Notes under the pieces: model-generated | The model's database searches: none | What the model was told of the DNA's origin: nothing | What the model saw: the letters and a program-made list of their open reading frames with translations, nothing else | Part shown: in pieces, positions 36,656 through 47,899 of the stretch | Layout: the number at the start of each line of letters is the position of its first letter | Position numbering within the stretch: the stretch's first letter is position 1 | DNA from: DATCJA01 sp963814955 | GTDB taxonomy: Bacteria; Acidobacteriota; Vicinamibacteria; Vicinamibacterales; UBA2999 | DNA length: 64,000 nucleotides | Assembly (NCBI GenBank): GCA_963814955.1 | Contig: CAWFEX010000007.1 | Coordinates: 132,916-196,915 of the forward strand | Direction: 5' to 3' | Made by a program: the position numbers and the translations under genes

Positions 36656-37754
36656 CTCGGCGTGGCTCCGTCTCGCCGGGCAGCTCCCTGACGCTTTCGC
36701 CATTGATCCGGCCGAATTCGCGCAACAGCTCCTTGGAACGCTCGTCCAGGACCTTCGGCAGCATCAGGCGCACTTCGATGACGAGATCGCCCCGCAACCC
36801 GTTGCGCGCAGACGGCGCGCCGCGGTCGCGCAGACGGAACCTCTGGCCCGATTGCGTGCCAGGTGGCACACGCAGGCGCACCGATCCGCCGTCGGGCGTC
36901 GGCACCTCGATCCGGGCTCCAAGCGCGGCCTCGTGCACCGCAATCGGGAGCACGAAATAGAAATCGTCGCCCTCGCGTCTGAACGATGGGTTGGGATCCA
37001 CACGCACCAAGATGTAGAGATCGCCGGCGGGACCGCCGTAAAGACCCGCATTCCCTTTCGCCGGCACGCGCACACGGTCCCCATCGTTGATGCCTGCTGG
37101 AATGCGTACCTGCACCGTCTCCGTTCGCGTTTCCTGCCCGGCCCCGGCGCAGCGTTCGCATGGCCGCGACGGCCGCTGACCGGTTCCGCTGCATGCAGGA
37201 CAACTGCGTGAAAAAACCATGTGGCCGCGAACCGACCGAACGCTGCCGGCGCCATCGCATGCCGGGCACGGGCCCGCGCTGCCGCGGGTACGGCCGTTCC
37301 CCACACAGGCACGGCACATTTCGCGGCGCGTGATCGTCACGGCACGAAGCGTCGAAGACAACGCCTCGTCGAAGCGCAGCTCGATTGTCTGGTGCAGGTC
37401 TGCGCCGCGCGCCGGCGCCTGGCGCCGCGCGCCACGCTCGCTGAGCACCTCGGCAAATAGATCGCCGAACGTGGCGGAATGGTCGACGCCTCGCGTGGAA
37501 AAATCGAACCCTTCGAACCCGCTCGTCCGACGCGCGTCGTCATTGTCGCTCGCCAGACCAGAGTCGTATCTCGATCGGCGCTGTGGATCGACCAGCGTCT
37601 CGTATGCCTCTACGATCTGGCGAAAGCGCACGGCGGCCGTGCGATCCCCGGGATTCACATCCGGATGGAATCGACGCGCCAGACGGCGGTACGCGCGCTT
37701 GATGTCCGCCTCGGTGGCGCCGTGCGCCAGGCCGAGCACGATGTACAGATCCAT
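36618..37754 (-). CDS. dnaJ: Chaperone protein DnaJ
   Basis: 378 residues. J-domain with HPD at RRFHPDVNPGD (about residues 31-33), then a short Gly/Phe-type linker, four CxxCxGxG zinc modules (CRACVGNG, CPACDGAG, CPACSGTG, CERCAGAG; about residues 147-210) and the two C-terminal substrate-binding domains (VRIPAGINDGDRVRVPAKGNAG). It is a co-chaperone stimulating DnaK ATPase. It lies 36 bp downstream of dnaK on the same strand; no grpE lies between them. The repeat-derived C-terminal tail is probably dispensable. Confidence 0.95.
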   Translation of the reverse strand: MDLYIVLGLAHGATEADIKRAYRRLARRFHPDVNPGDRTAAVRFRQIVEAYETLVDPQRRSRYDSGLASDNDDARRTSGFEGFDFSTRGVDHSATFGDLFAEVLSERGARRQAPARGADLHQTIELRFDEALSSTLRAVTITRREMCRACVGNGRTRGSAGPCPACDGAGSVRSVRGHMVFSRSCPACSGTGQRPSRPCERCAGAGQETRTETVQVRIPAGINDGDRVRVPAKGNAGLYGGPAGDLYILVRVDPNPSFRREGDDFYFVLPIAVHEAALGARIEVPTPDGGSVRLRVPPGTQSGQRFRLRDRGAPSARNGLRGDLVIEVRLMLPKVLDERSKELLREFGRINGESVRELPGETEPRRDGVTETRTHGDT

Positions 37755-37790
37755 GAAATTTGCTAATCGATGTCGTCCATCATCGATGAC

Positions 37791-39722
<1,932 letters not shown>

Positions 39723-39783
39723 TTCGTCGCGTTCCTTCCCGCAGTCCCGAGGCCGGAAAAGCCCGGTTGTTTAGCTGACTTCC

Positions 39784-39812
39784 ATTATTAAAAGTGAGTG
39801 TAAGATAGTCAA
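39784..39812 (-). promoter_or_regulatory. dnaK promoter with overlapping HAIR-like HspR operator
   Basis: On the minus strand TTGACT (39812-39807), a 17-nt spacer and AATAAT (39789-39784) form a near-consensus sigma-70-type promoter. The same bases read TTGACT-N7-ACTCAC, which matches the HAIR core TTGAGT-N7-ACTCAA at 10 of 12 positions with exact spacing. With hspR at the end of the operon, repression by HspR covering the -35 box and spacer is a strong inference. Confidence 0.75.
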
Positions 39813-39890
39813 TGTTTGACTGCTATCCTCTGCGCGACGTGGCCATAAGGCTCTGGATTTCAAAAGGTTATACTGAACTGCCAGACATCG

Positions 39891-42224
39891 ATGACTGATT
39901 CCGACCAGTCCCACGCGCAGGGCCGGCGCGTCGTCGTTCGCGTGGCGCGACAGGCGGTCGTTGTCGCGCTGTTCCTGATGGCCGCGCTGCTTGGCACTGT
40001 CAGCGGCGTGCTGTTCGCGTATACCGACGACCTTCCGCAAATCAGTGCGCTCGACTCGTATCAGCCCAACACGATTACGCGGATCCTCGCGCGGGACGGC
40101 CAGGAGATTGGTGAATTCGCCATCGAGCGCCGCGTCGTCATCGGCTACGACGGCATCGCACCCGTCCTCCGGCAGGCCATCATGGCCAGCGAGGACGCCG
40201 ACTTCGAGCAGCACTTCGGCCTCAGCATCTCGCGCATCATCATCACGGCCGCCAAGGATCTGATCTACGGACAGCGCGCCGGCGCCAGCACCATCACGCA
40301 GCAGGTTGCGCGGATGCTCTTCCTCCAGGACTACATGCAGGGAGGCGTCTTCCAGCGGAGCGGCGTTCGTGGCTTCGAGCGGAAGATCAAGGAAGCCATC
40401 GTCGCCGTCCAGCTCGAAAAGCGGTACACGAAGCGCGAGATTTTCACGTTCTACGCCAATCACGTGACGATGGGGCACGGCGCGTACGGCGTTGAATCGG
40501 GGGCACGGCTCTATTTCAACAAAGCGGCGAAAGACGTGACGCTCGATGAGGCCGCCACTCTTGCGGCAATCGTGCAGACCCCCGCGCGCCTCAGTCCATT
40601 CGTGAATCCGGACCAGGCGCTGGCACGGCGGAACAACTACGTGCTGGTGCGGATGGTCGAAGAAGGGTTCGTCTCGGAGGAGGACGCCAGGAACGCCGCG
40701 GCACGTCCGCTGGAGCCGCAGGGACAGCCAACGCCGGCTCAATCCATCGCACCCTACTTCGTCGAAGACGTTCGCAAGATGCTCGAGCAGAAATACGGGG
40801 CCGATGCTCTCTATCAGGCCGGGCTGCGCGTGCAAACGACGCTCGACGCGGAGCTGCAGAATGTGGCGAACCTCGCGGTCGATCGCGGCTTGCGCCGGGT
40901 GGACAAGCGGCGCAGCGGGTATCGCGGGGCACCTCGTAACATCGTGGCGGAGGGACACCAGATTGACCGCTTCACGATGCCGCGCTGGTCGCAGCCCCTC
41001 CGCACGGGCGACATTGTTCCGGCAATCGTGACGGCGGTCCCGGCGCGCGGCAGGCCCGCGCCTGCGCAAATCCGCGTCGGCCCCCACGCGCTGAACCTCC
41101 CGCCCAGTGCATGGGCGTGGCAGCGAAGGCCGGGAGCGGATCTCTTCAAAGTCGGCGATCTCATCGACGTCGAACTGCGCGACGTCAAGAACGGGGTACC
41201 GCAGGCGGCGATGCTGGAACAAACCCCCCAGCTCGAGGGGGGGCTCGTCGCCATCGACAACCGCACCGGCGAGATCCTCGCGATGGTCGGGGGATTCAGC
41301 TTCGAGCGGAGCAAATTCAACCGCGCGACGCAGGCCCGCCGGCAGCTCGGCTCGATATTCAAGCCCATCGTCTACACGACGGCGATCGATCGCGGATTCA
41401 CGCCGGTTTCCATCTTTGTGGACGAGCCCGTGGCGCTCGAACCGGGGCCCAACCAGCCTCTGTACGAACCGATGAACTACGACCGCAAGTTCGAAGGGCC
41501 CGTGACACTGCGTCATGCGCTGGAGCAGTCGCGCAACGTCCCAGCCGTGAAGGCGATGCTCGAAGTGGGGCCGCAGCAGGTTGCCAGCTACGCGACGCGG
41601 TTCGGCTTCCCCGGCAGCTTCCCACCGGTCCTGTCACTCGCGCTGGGCTCTGCAGAAGCGACGCTGGTGGATGCCACCGCGGCGTACTCGGTATTCCCGA
41701 ACCAGGGCGTGCGCATGACGCCGTTCGGCGTGACGATGATCGCGGATCGCGAGGGGAACGTTCTCGAACAGAATCGTCCGGAAGCGCACGAAGCCATCCG
41801 GGCCGATACGTCGTTCGTCATGACGAACCTGCTGCGCGGCGTCGTTCAGCGCGGCACCGCCGCCGCCGCCGCGTCGCTCGACTGGCCGCTTGCCGGCAAG
41901 ACCGGTACGGTGGACGACTACACCGACACCTGGTTCATTGGGTTCGATCCGCAGATCACCGTGGGTGTGTGGGTGGGCTACGACGAGAAGAAACCGATCG
42001 GCGGCACCAGCAACGGCGAGACTGGAGCGACGGCGGCCTTGCCCATCTGGATCGATTTCATGCGCACGTACATCGAACGACGAGGCGACCGCGGCAACCC
42101 GCCACAGTTCGACGCGCCCGGCAACATCGTGTACGTGACGGTCGATTCCGGCGTGACCGAGGCGTTCATCAACGGCACGCAGCCCCAGGGCGTTGACGCC
42201 ATTCCGGCGTCGACGTCCGAGTAA
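39891..42224 (+). CDS. Class A penicillin-binding protein 1A (glycosyltransferase/transpeptidase)
   Basis: 777 residues. One N-terminal membrane helix (about 20-44), then the GT51 domain with the catalytic Glu101 in ASEDADFEQHFG and TITQQVARMLFL. Next comes an OB-like insert, and then the transpeptidase with Ser488 in GSIFKP, SRN, and K670 in AGKTGTVDDYTDTWFIGFD. It polymerises and cross-links peptidoglycan on the periplasmic face. It is divergent from dnaK across a 168-bp spacer that holds the dnaK promoter. It ends just before a REP hairpin. Confidence 0.95.
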   Translation: MTDSDQSHAQGRRVVVRVARQAVVVALFLMAALLGTVSGVLFAYTDDLPQISALDSYQPNTITRILARDGQEIGEFAIERRVVIGYDGIAPVLRQAIMASEDADFEQHFGLSISRIIITAAKDLIYGQRAGASTITQQVARMLFLQDYMQGGVFQRSGVRGFERKIKEAIVAVQLEKRYTKREIFTFYANHVTMGHGAYGVESGARLYFNKAAKDVTLDEAATLAAIVQTPARLSPFVNPDQALARRNNYVLVRMVEEGFVSEEDARNAAARPLEPQGQPTPAQSIAPYFVEDVRKMLEQKYGADALYQAGLRVQTTLDAELQNVANLAVDRGLRRVDKRRSGYRGAPRNIVAEGHQIDRFTMPRWSQPLRTGDIVPAIVTAVPARGRPAPAQIRVGPHALNLPPSAWAWQRRPGADLFKVGDLIDVELRDVKNGVPQAAMLEQTPQLEGGLVAIDNRTGEILAMVGGFSFERSKFNRATQARRQLGSIFKPIVYTTAIDRGFTPVSIFVDEPVALEPGPNQPLYEPMNYDRKFEGPVTLRHALEQSRNVPAVKAMLEVGPQQVASYATRFGFPGSFPPVLSLALGSAEATLVDATAAYSVFPNQGVRMTPFGVTMIADREGNVLEQNRPEAHEAIRADTSFVMTNLLRGVVQRGTAAAAASLDWPLAGKTGTVDDYTDTWFIGFDPQITVGVWVGYDEKKPIGGTSNGETGATAALPIWIDFMRTYIERRGDRGNPPQFDAPGNIVYVTVDSGVTEAFINGTQPQGVDAIPASTSE

Positions 42225-42241
42225 TCCCCACAATTATCTGT

Positions 42242-42267
42242 AGGGGCCGACCCTTAGGTCGGCCCGG
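42242..42267 (+). repeat. REP hairpin (GGGCCGAC group)
   Basis: GTAG, perfect 9-bp stem GGGCCGACC/GGTCGGCCC, loop CTTA, followed by a short half-copy GGTCGGCCCG. It lies between the convergent PBP1A and amidase genes. Confidence 0.87.
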
Positions 42268-42285
42268 TCGGCCCGCGGAGACTCT

Positions 42286-43960
42286 TCAGGGAAACAACCC
42301 AGGCGGCACGCGCGCCCGCGTGGCCTGCTCGAACGCATACGCCAGAGCGATCAAACGCGGCTCGCTGCAGGCCGTGCCGGTGAAGCTGACGCCGAATGGC
42401 GCCTGCCGCGCCTCGAACGCGTCTGGAAACGGGGGGGTGGGCGCGTTCGCCACCAGCGCGAACGGGACAATCACGGTGGGATAGCCGGGTCGCGCGGCTA
42501 TCGCTGCACCGGCAGCGCCGGGAAAGAGCAGCGCGTCGAGCTGATGCGCTTTCAGCGCCGCGTCAATGCCCAGCGTGGCGCTCAACAGGATGTCCTTCTT
42601 CCGATCCGCCTCGTACCGGGCGCGGTCGCGCTCGACATCCATCTCGTCGGACACATCGAGATTTTCCTGCGCATACTTGAGCGCGCCGGCCGCGCTGTGG
42701 TCCAGATTCCAGCGGCGCAGCGCGCCCAGTGATTTCACCGGCGCTGCAGGCCCGAGCGAGGCAAGCCATGCGTTGAAATCGCGCTTCATTCCGTACTTGA
42801 AGGCAACCGAGCAGCCGGAGTCGCGCCCTTTGCGGTTTTCAAAGCCTCGACAGACATCCCAGGCCAGAAAGTTCCGGTCGCGGTCGGCATCGACGACGCT
42901 GGGAATGTCGGAGGGATCGACGACAACGGCGCCTTCCCGCTTCAATACCGCGATCGCGTCCTGCATCGCCGCCTGCTGATCGGGGCTCAGCCCTCCACGG
43001 AGCGCCGTGGTGCCTGGCAGCGCGACGCGATCGTAGTAGAACGCGCGCGGCACGCCGATGCGCGCGCCCTTGAGGGCGCCGCGATCCAGAAAGCGGCTGT
43101 AGTCGCGCTGCGGTGGAGGCGCGCACCGGCCGGTAGCCGGATCGTTCGGATCGCGCGAGTCGCTCTCGATGGCGCCGAGGAGCAGCGCCGCGTCCGACAC
43201 GGTGCGCGCCATCGGTCCTGCGGTGTCCTGGTCGGCGGTGATCGGGATGATGCCGTAGCGGCTCACTCGCCCCACCGTCGGCTTGATACCGACGAGCATC
43301 GTCTGGTTTGCAGGATTGAGGATCGAGCCGGATGTTTCAGTACCGATATTGGCTGCCCAGAAGCTCGCGGCGTGCCGACGCCCGAACTGGATCCGCCAGT
43401 GCCGAGGGCCGGACGCCCGTCGGCGGTCGGATGACGGGGATCGCGGCGCGGATCGTACGGGTTGAATCCGTAGCCCGTAAGGCTGTTGTAGTTGCCGGGC
43501 ATCCCGACCGTCACCCAATTGGCCAGTTCGGTCATCTGCGTCTTGGCGATGATGACGGCGCCTGCTTCGCGCAGCTGCCTGGTGATGGTCGCCTCATACG
43601 GGGGCATCAGACCGGCGAACGCCAGCGCTCCTCCCGTCGTCGGCATGTCGAGCGTGTGGATGTTGTCCTTGAGCGCGATCGGGATGCCGTGAAGCGGGCC
43701 GCGTACTTTTCCCGCCGCACGCTCGCGGTCGCGCTCCGCCTGCTTCCTCCAGCGCCCGCCGGTTGACGGCGATCACCGCATTGAGCTGATCCTCGTAGAG
43801 GGCGATGCGGATGAGCGACTGCTGAACGAGATCGCGCGAGGTGACGCGCCCGTCCGCCATCGCCTTCTGCATCTCGCCGATCGTCGCGTCGACGACGCGT
43901 GAACGAATGCGGCGCCTGGCTCGAGATACCGAATGATGCGACGAGAAGCGCGGTGAGCAC
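42286..43960 (-). pseudogene. Secreted amidase (amidase-signature family), broken by several frameshifts
   Basis: Four reading-frame segments together spell an exported amidase. They are a signal-like start (LTALLVASFGISSQ, from GTG 43960), then QKAMADGRVTSRDLVQQSLIR (43.85-43.75 kb), MPTTGGALAFAGLMPPYEAT to GTGGSSSG (43.65-43.38 kb), and NIGTETSGSILNPANQ to the stop. The amidase Ser-cisSer-Lys chemistry is visible in GGSSSG, GTETSGSI and AKTQMTELANW. Breaks lie near 43.90, 43.70 and 43.38 kb. A REP element abuts the first codon at 43961. It is the last gene of a four-hydrolase run. Either a decaying gene or base-call indels. Confidence 0.75.
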
Positions 43961-44106
43961 GTAGGGCGCGGCTTTACGCCGGGTCCCCCCCGGACCCTGA
44001 GGCGTAGGGCCTGAGCCCTGAGTGCGTCTGCTGTCGGGGCCGTCCTTCAGCCCGTCGGGGCCGACCTTCAGCCCGATGTAGCGGCCGACCTTTAGGTCGG
44101 CCCTAC
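43961..44106. repeat. REP-like cluster between amidase and gamma-glutamyltransferase genes
   Basis: It includes GTAG-GGCGCGGC-TTTA-CGCC (43961, imperfect), two partial CGTCCTTCAG/CGACCTTCAG copies, and a full hairpin GTAG-C-GGCCGACC-TTTA-GGTCGGCC-CTAC (44078-44106) with feet on both sides. The cluster fills the gap and ends at the gamma-glutamyltransferase stop. Confidence 0.78.
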
Positions 44107-44108
44107 CC

Positions 44109-45976
44109 CTAGTAAGCCATCGCATAGCAATCGCGACGAGGATCGGCGCCCGCGATGCGGTTGTGTGTCGAAGGATCGACGATGACAGCCGTCGCGCAGC
44201 CGGACATTCCGTACGCGGGCAACCGGCCCACGTCGTGACCGCGGCGCTTCAGCTCATCGTACACGGCATCCGGGATGGTCGCTTCGACATTCAGCTTGTT
44301 GAATCCCGCATCATGCGGCCAGAACGACCCGTAAAAGTGGAGCGTCTGCACGCGCGGCCACTCGAATGCCTCGTGCAGGTTCGGGTACCACTCGGGCCAG
44401 AACTCGACGACGTTGAGGAACGCCTGCAGGATCGTCTGGTCCTGGTTGTCGCCGCCCGGCGTGCCAAGCGCCATGAACGGTTCCCCGTCTTTCAGGACGA
44501 TGCTTGGCGTGAGCGTGTACCGCGGCCTCGACCGCGGCCTCAGCTGCGCGGCGCGTGTCTTGTCGAGCCAGAACTGCTCCCCGCGCACGCTCATGCCGAT
44601 GCCGGTCTCGCCGAGAATGACTGCCCCGCCAATCCATCCGCCACTGGGCGTGCTGTCGAACACGTTCCCGTCCTTGTCGATGACGGCGATGTGCGTCGTG
44701 TCCTTGAAGGTGCCGCGAATAGGTTCGGCATCCGGCCCCTTCGCACCAGGCTGCACCGCATCGGCCATGTTGGCTACCCAGAACGGCCACGTCTTCACTT
44801 TCGAATCGAAGAGCAGCGGATTACCGGCGATGAAGCCTCGGGATGCGTGTGATGGCGCAATCAGCTTCGCGCGATCGCGCGCGTAAACCTTCGACAGCAA
44901 CCCTTCGCCCGGCACCTGCACGAACGCGGGATCCGCGTAGTAAGTGTCGCGATCCGCATACGCCAGTTTCAACGCCTCTACCACGGTGTGGAGGTAGTCG
45001 GCGCTGTTGTGCTTCATCGAGCGGAGATCGAACTGCTCCAGGATGTTGAGTGTCTGCAGCAGAACAGGACCCTGGCTGCCGAACGGATGTTTGTATACGT
45101 CGTAGCCGCGGTAGCTCGTGACGGATGGCTCGTCGACCTTCGCAAAGAACTCGGCGAAGTCGGACAGCTCGAACGGCGCCTTGTGCTGCTGGAGAAACGC
45201 CACCATCTCGGCAGCGATGTCGCCTTTATAGAAGCGGTCGCGGGCCGCAATGATGCCCGCCGAGCGCCCCTTTGATTTATTCGCACGCTCGGCTTCGACC
45301 ATGCGACGCAGCGTCCGGGCCAGCGTCGGCAACTTGATGGTGTCGCCAGGCGAATACATCGAACCGTCCGGTTTCAGCCAGTATTTCTGGTTCTGCGGCC
45401 AGCTCTTGAAGAACTCGAGATTGCCCTTGATCGCCTGCGCGGTGAGCGGGCGCAGTGCAAACCCTTCACCGGCGTACTCGATTGCGCGCGCGGACACCTG
45501 CTCGAAGCTCATCGTGCCCCAGCGTTCCAGTACCGTCAGCGACGCGTGAAGTGCCCCGGGTACGACAGCCGGATTCAGGCCCGCACCGTCCAACGTTTTC
45601 CCTTGAGCCACGTACAGACTCGATCGTGGCACCCTTCGGTGCCCAGCCTTGCCCGACGACGGCCTGCACCTTGCGCGTCTGTCTCGGGTACACGAGTACC
45701 GAGGGCCTCGCCTCCCAGGCTGTAAAGATCCTGTTCGACGACGCCGCCGACGAGCAGTGCCGCAACGCCCGCATCGAATGCGTTGCCGCCTTTCTGCAAG
45801 ATGTCGATGGCCGCCGCCGTCGTCAACGGATGACCCGCCGACGCGCCGGCGGTACGACCGATCACCGGAGGACGCTGGGCGGCTCGACCGGTGGCTGTGA
45901 AGCAGATCGTGATTCCCATCGCGGCAAGCAGCGCGACGACCGAGCACGTGTAGGCGCGCGACCTGAAAACTCTCAT
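44109..45976 (-). pseudogene. Gamma-glutamyltransferase, frameshifted near the N-terminus
   Basis: From ATG 45976 one frame gives a signal peptide and GHPLTTAAAIDILQKGGNAF plus DAGVAALLVGGVVEQDLYS. A second, short frame gives LVYPRQTRKVQAVVGQGWAP. The third carries the remaining 480 or so residues (KTLDGAGLNPAVVPGALHA to the stop). Breaks are near 45.70 and 45.62 kb. The autoprocessing threonine is present in KDTTHIAVIDKDGNVF, followed by GGWIGGAVI and GTPGGDNQDQ. An intact enzyme would be periplasmic, cleaving gamma-glutamyl bonds of glutathione-like peptides. The large intact portion suggests very recent damage or sequencing indels. Confidence 0.8.
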
Positions 45977-45980
45977 CGGC

Positions 45981-47894
45981 CTACCTCGCGCTGGCTGAGG
46001 TGGTAGTGGTTCGCGTAAGGAGCTCCCAATGCTCGTTGGCGCGCGCGACAGCTGTGTCCACGTCTTCCGCCAGCATGTAGCGATCGCGGACGAGCGCTTC
46101 GGTCACCTTGCGCACCCTGGCGAGATAGTCGCCGCGGCTCGGATAGCGCTCGTCGATCGACAACCGCGGATCGCGCCGCGCCTCGCGCTCCGCCTGAGTA
46201 CGCGCGAAGGGAATATAGGAACCCGTATTTCCCACCAGACGGCTCGTTCCGCCGATCTCCGCGTTGCGGAAATTCCAGCCGGTATAGGTCGCAAGCGGTA
46301 CGGCGACTTCCGGCAGGCGAATCCCGCCCATCTCGTTGCCGTCGGCGTCAACCTGCGAGACGAGGAGCGGCTGAACCGCGCCTGCGCCGCCCGAGGACGG
46401 CAGCAGCGCGTTGGCCGCGCGTCGGCCCGGCGCCACGGTGCGTGGGGACTGCACGCCCGGTATGGCCGGGAACGCGAGGTCCTGGGCGCGCACGAGGGTG
46501 CGATCGGCAAACCGTGGGTGGCGGCTGGGCGGCGGCGCCACGCCCTCCCTCACCCACCGGTCGAGGGCGACGAGGAGCGCGCGCAGCGACAGCGTGTAGT
46601 CGAGCGGATTCGCGCGCTGCTGGCCGCGGCTTCCGGCCGCCGGCGGAAACGCCCCCGGTGTGTGCTGCGCCCCCGTGAACAGATAAGCGCGGACGTTGTC
46701 GCCCAGCGCGGCGTCGCGCGTGCCGTCGGGTGTGGTGTGGACGAGCGCTGCGGCACGGCCGGTGTCGATCCAGTATTCGACGCTGCTGTTGGTCAGAAAG
46801 AGCTTCGGCTGATGGCGCCTGGCGCGATCGTTCTCGAGGAGACCTTCGGTCGCCCCCGTTACTGGATCGCGCTGGGCGCGATCCGAAAACGGAAATGTCC
46901 CGACCAAGGCATTGCCGGCGGTCGGAGTCGATCCGCGCCGGTTGATATCGATCCTGGCTCCACCCGCGATGTGCGCGATCACGCCATCGAACACCAGCCG
47001 CTCCCGCTCATCGGCGTTGAACCCCAGATACAGGAACTCGCGCATGAACCGCCCCGTCTGCGATTGCCCGTGCGCGTACACATACTTTGCCGGCGTCACG
47101 GCGTCGGCCGCGTGCTTGGCCCAGCTGGCAATGTCGCGCACGGCGGCCAGGCCGAGACCAGCGACCGGCGGATTGGCGACTCGATACGCGATTTCGTAGA
47201 CCCGTCCGGGCTCGAACCCGCCCTCCAGTGTCACGACGTCGCCGGAGAGCTGCCACTGACCGCGCGCAATTGCCTGGGGCGCGTCGGCGAGCCGATCGCG
47301 CACTGTGAGCGCAGTGTCGGAACCGGCAGGATCGGCCGCCGGATATGCCGGCACATCCTCGTTCAAGCGGTAGGTCGGTGTGCGACGGTCGACTTCGATC
47401 AGCGTGCGGACGATACCGGTTGTGCCCTCCGCCGCCGGAACGCGGATGCGCAGCATGTCGCCGCCCGCCGGCAGGTCGAACTCCCAGCCGACGGCAATGA
47501 CGGTGAAGCCGCGACGAAGCAGGAACCCGTCGCCCACGTCGGGATCGCTCCCGGCCGCCACGCGATTGAACATGCGGGTGACCCGGTTGCCGCGGTTCAC
47601 CACGTCCACGATCGCAACGCCGTTACCGCCCGTCTTCGGCCGGACCGCGTAGAAATCGGCGGAGAACTCGACGCGGCCGTTCCCGTTGCGCGGCGCCTTG
47701 TCGATGTCGGCGATGACGGCGTTGCGCAGATTAGCCGGATCCACGGCGAAGAAGACGCGGCCCACGATCTTTTCGTATCCCGCATACGACAGATCTGCAC
47801 GATTCGTGATCTCGACGCGCGTCACCTCCGCGCGCGCCAAGGTGGCCATGGGCAGCAGGAGCGCTGCGAGCGCTGCGAGCATGTTCTTCTTCAT
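45981..47894 (-). CDS. Large secreted alpha/beta-hydrolase-domain protein (Abhydrolase_10-like), copy 1
   Basis: 637 residues from ATG 47894, with GGAG 9 nt upstream. Signal peptide MKKNMLAALAALLLPMATLA. The mature protein has an N-terminal beta-rich region (VTRVEITNRADLSYAGYEKI; VVNRGNRVTRMFNR; VGWEFDLPAG) and a hydrolase core with YAHGQSQTGRFMREFLYLGFNADE, in which the SQTGR serine is the likely nucleophile, and a C-terminal DADGNEMGGIRLPEVAVPLATYTGWNFR. These fit the Abhydrolase_10 family as I know it; substrates are unknown. It lies 5 bp after the M20 peptidase and 4 bp before the gamma-glutamyltransferase. It is paralogous to the gene at 53845-55761. Confidence 0.85.
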   Translation of the reverse strand: MKKNMLAALAALLLPMATLARAEVTRVEITNRADLSYAGYEKIVGRVFFAVDPANLRNAVIADIDKAPRNGNGRVEFSADFYAVRPKTGGNGVAIVDVVNRGNRVTRMFNRVAAGSDPDVGDGFLLRRGFTVIAVGWEFDLPAGGDMLRIRVPAAEGTTGIVRTLIEVDRRTPTYRLNEDVPAYPAADPAGSDTALTVRDRLADAPQAIARGQWQLSGDVVTLEGGFEPGRVYEIAYRVANPPVAGLGLAAVRDIASWAKHAADAVTPAKYVYAHGQSQTGRFMREFLYLGFNADERERLVFDGVIAHIAGGARIDINRRGSTPTAGNALVGTFPFSDRAQRDPVTGATEGLLENDRARRHQPKLFLTNSSVEYWIDTGRAAALVHTTPDGTRDAALGDNVRAYLFTGAQHTPGAFPPAAGSRGQQRANPLDYTLSLRALLVALDRWVREGVAPPPSRHPRFADRTLVRAQDLAFPAIPGVQSPRTVAPGRRAANALLPSSGGAGAVQPLLVSQVDADGNEMGGIRLPEVAVPLATYTGWNFRNAEIGGTSRLVGNTGSYIPFARTQAEREARRDPRLSIDERYPSRGDYLARVRKVTEALVRDRYMLAEDVDTAVARANEHWELLTRTTTTSASAR

Positions 47895-47899
47895 GTTCT

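Noticed and set aside
39771..41516. 581-codon minus-strand open frame opposite PBP1A
   Set aside because: Antisense shadow; it would also overlap the dnaK promoter region. The PBP1A frame has all catalytic motifs.
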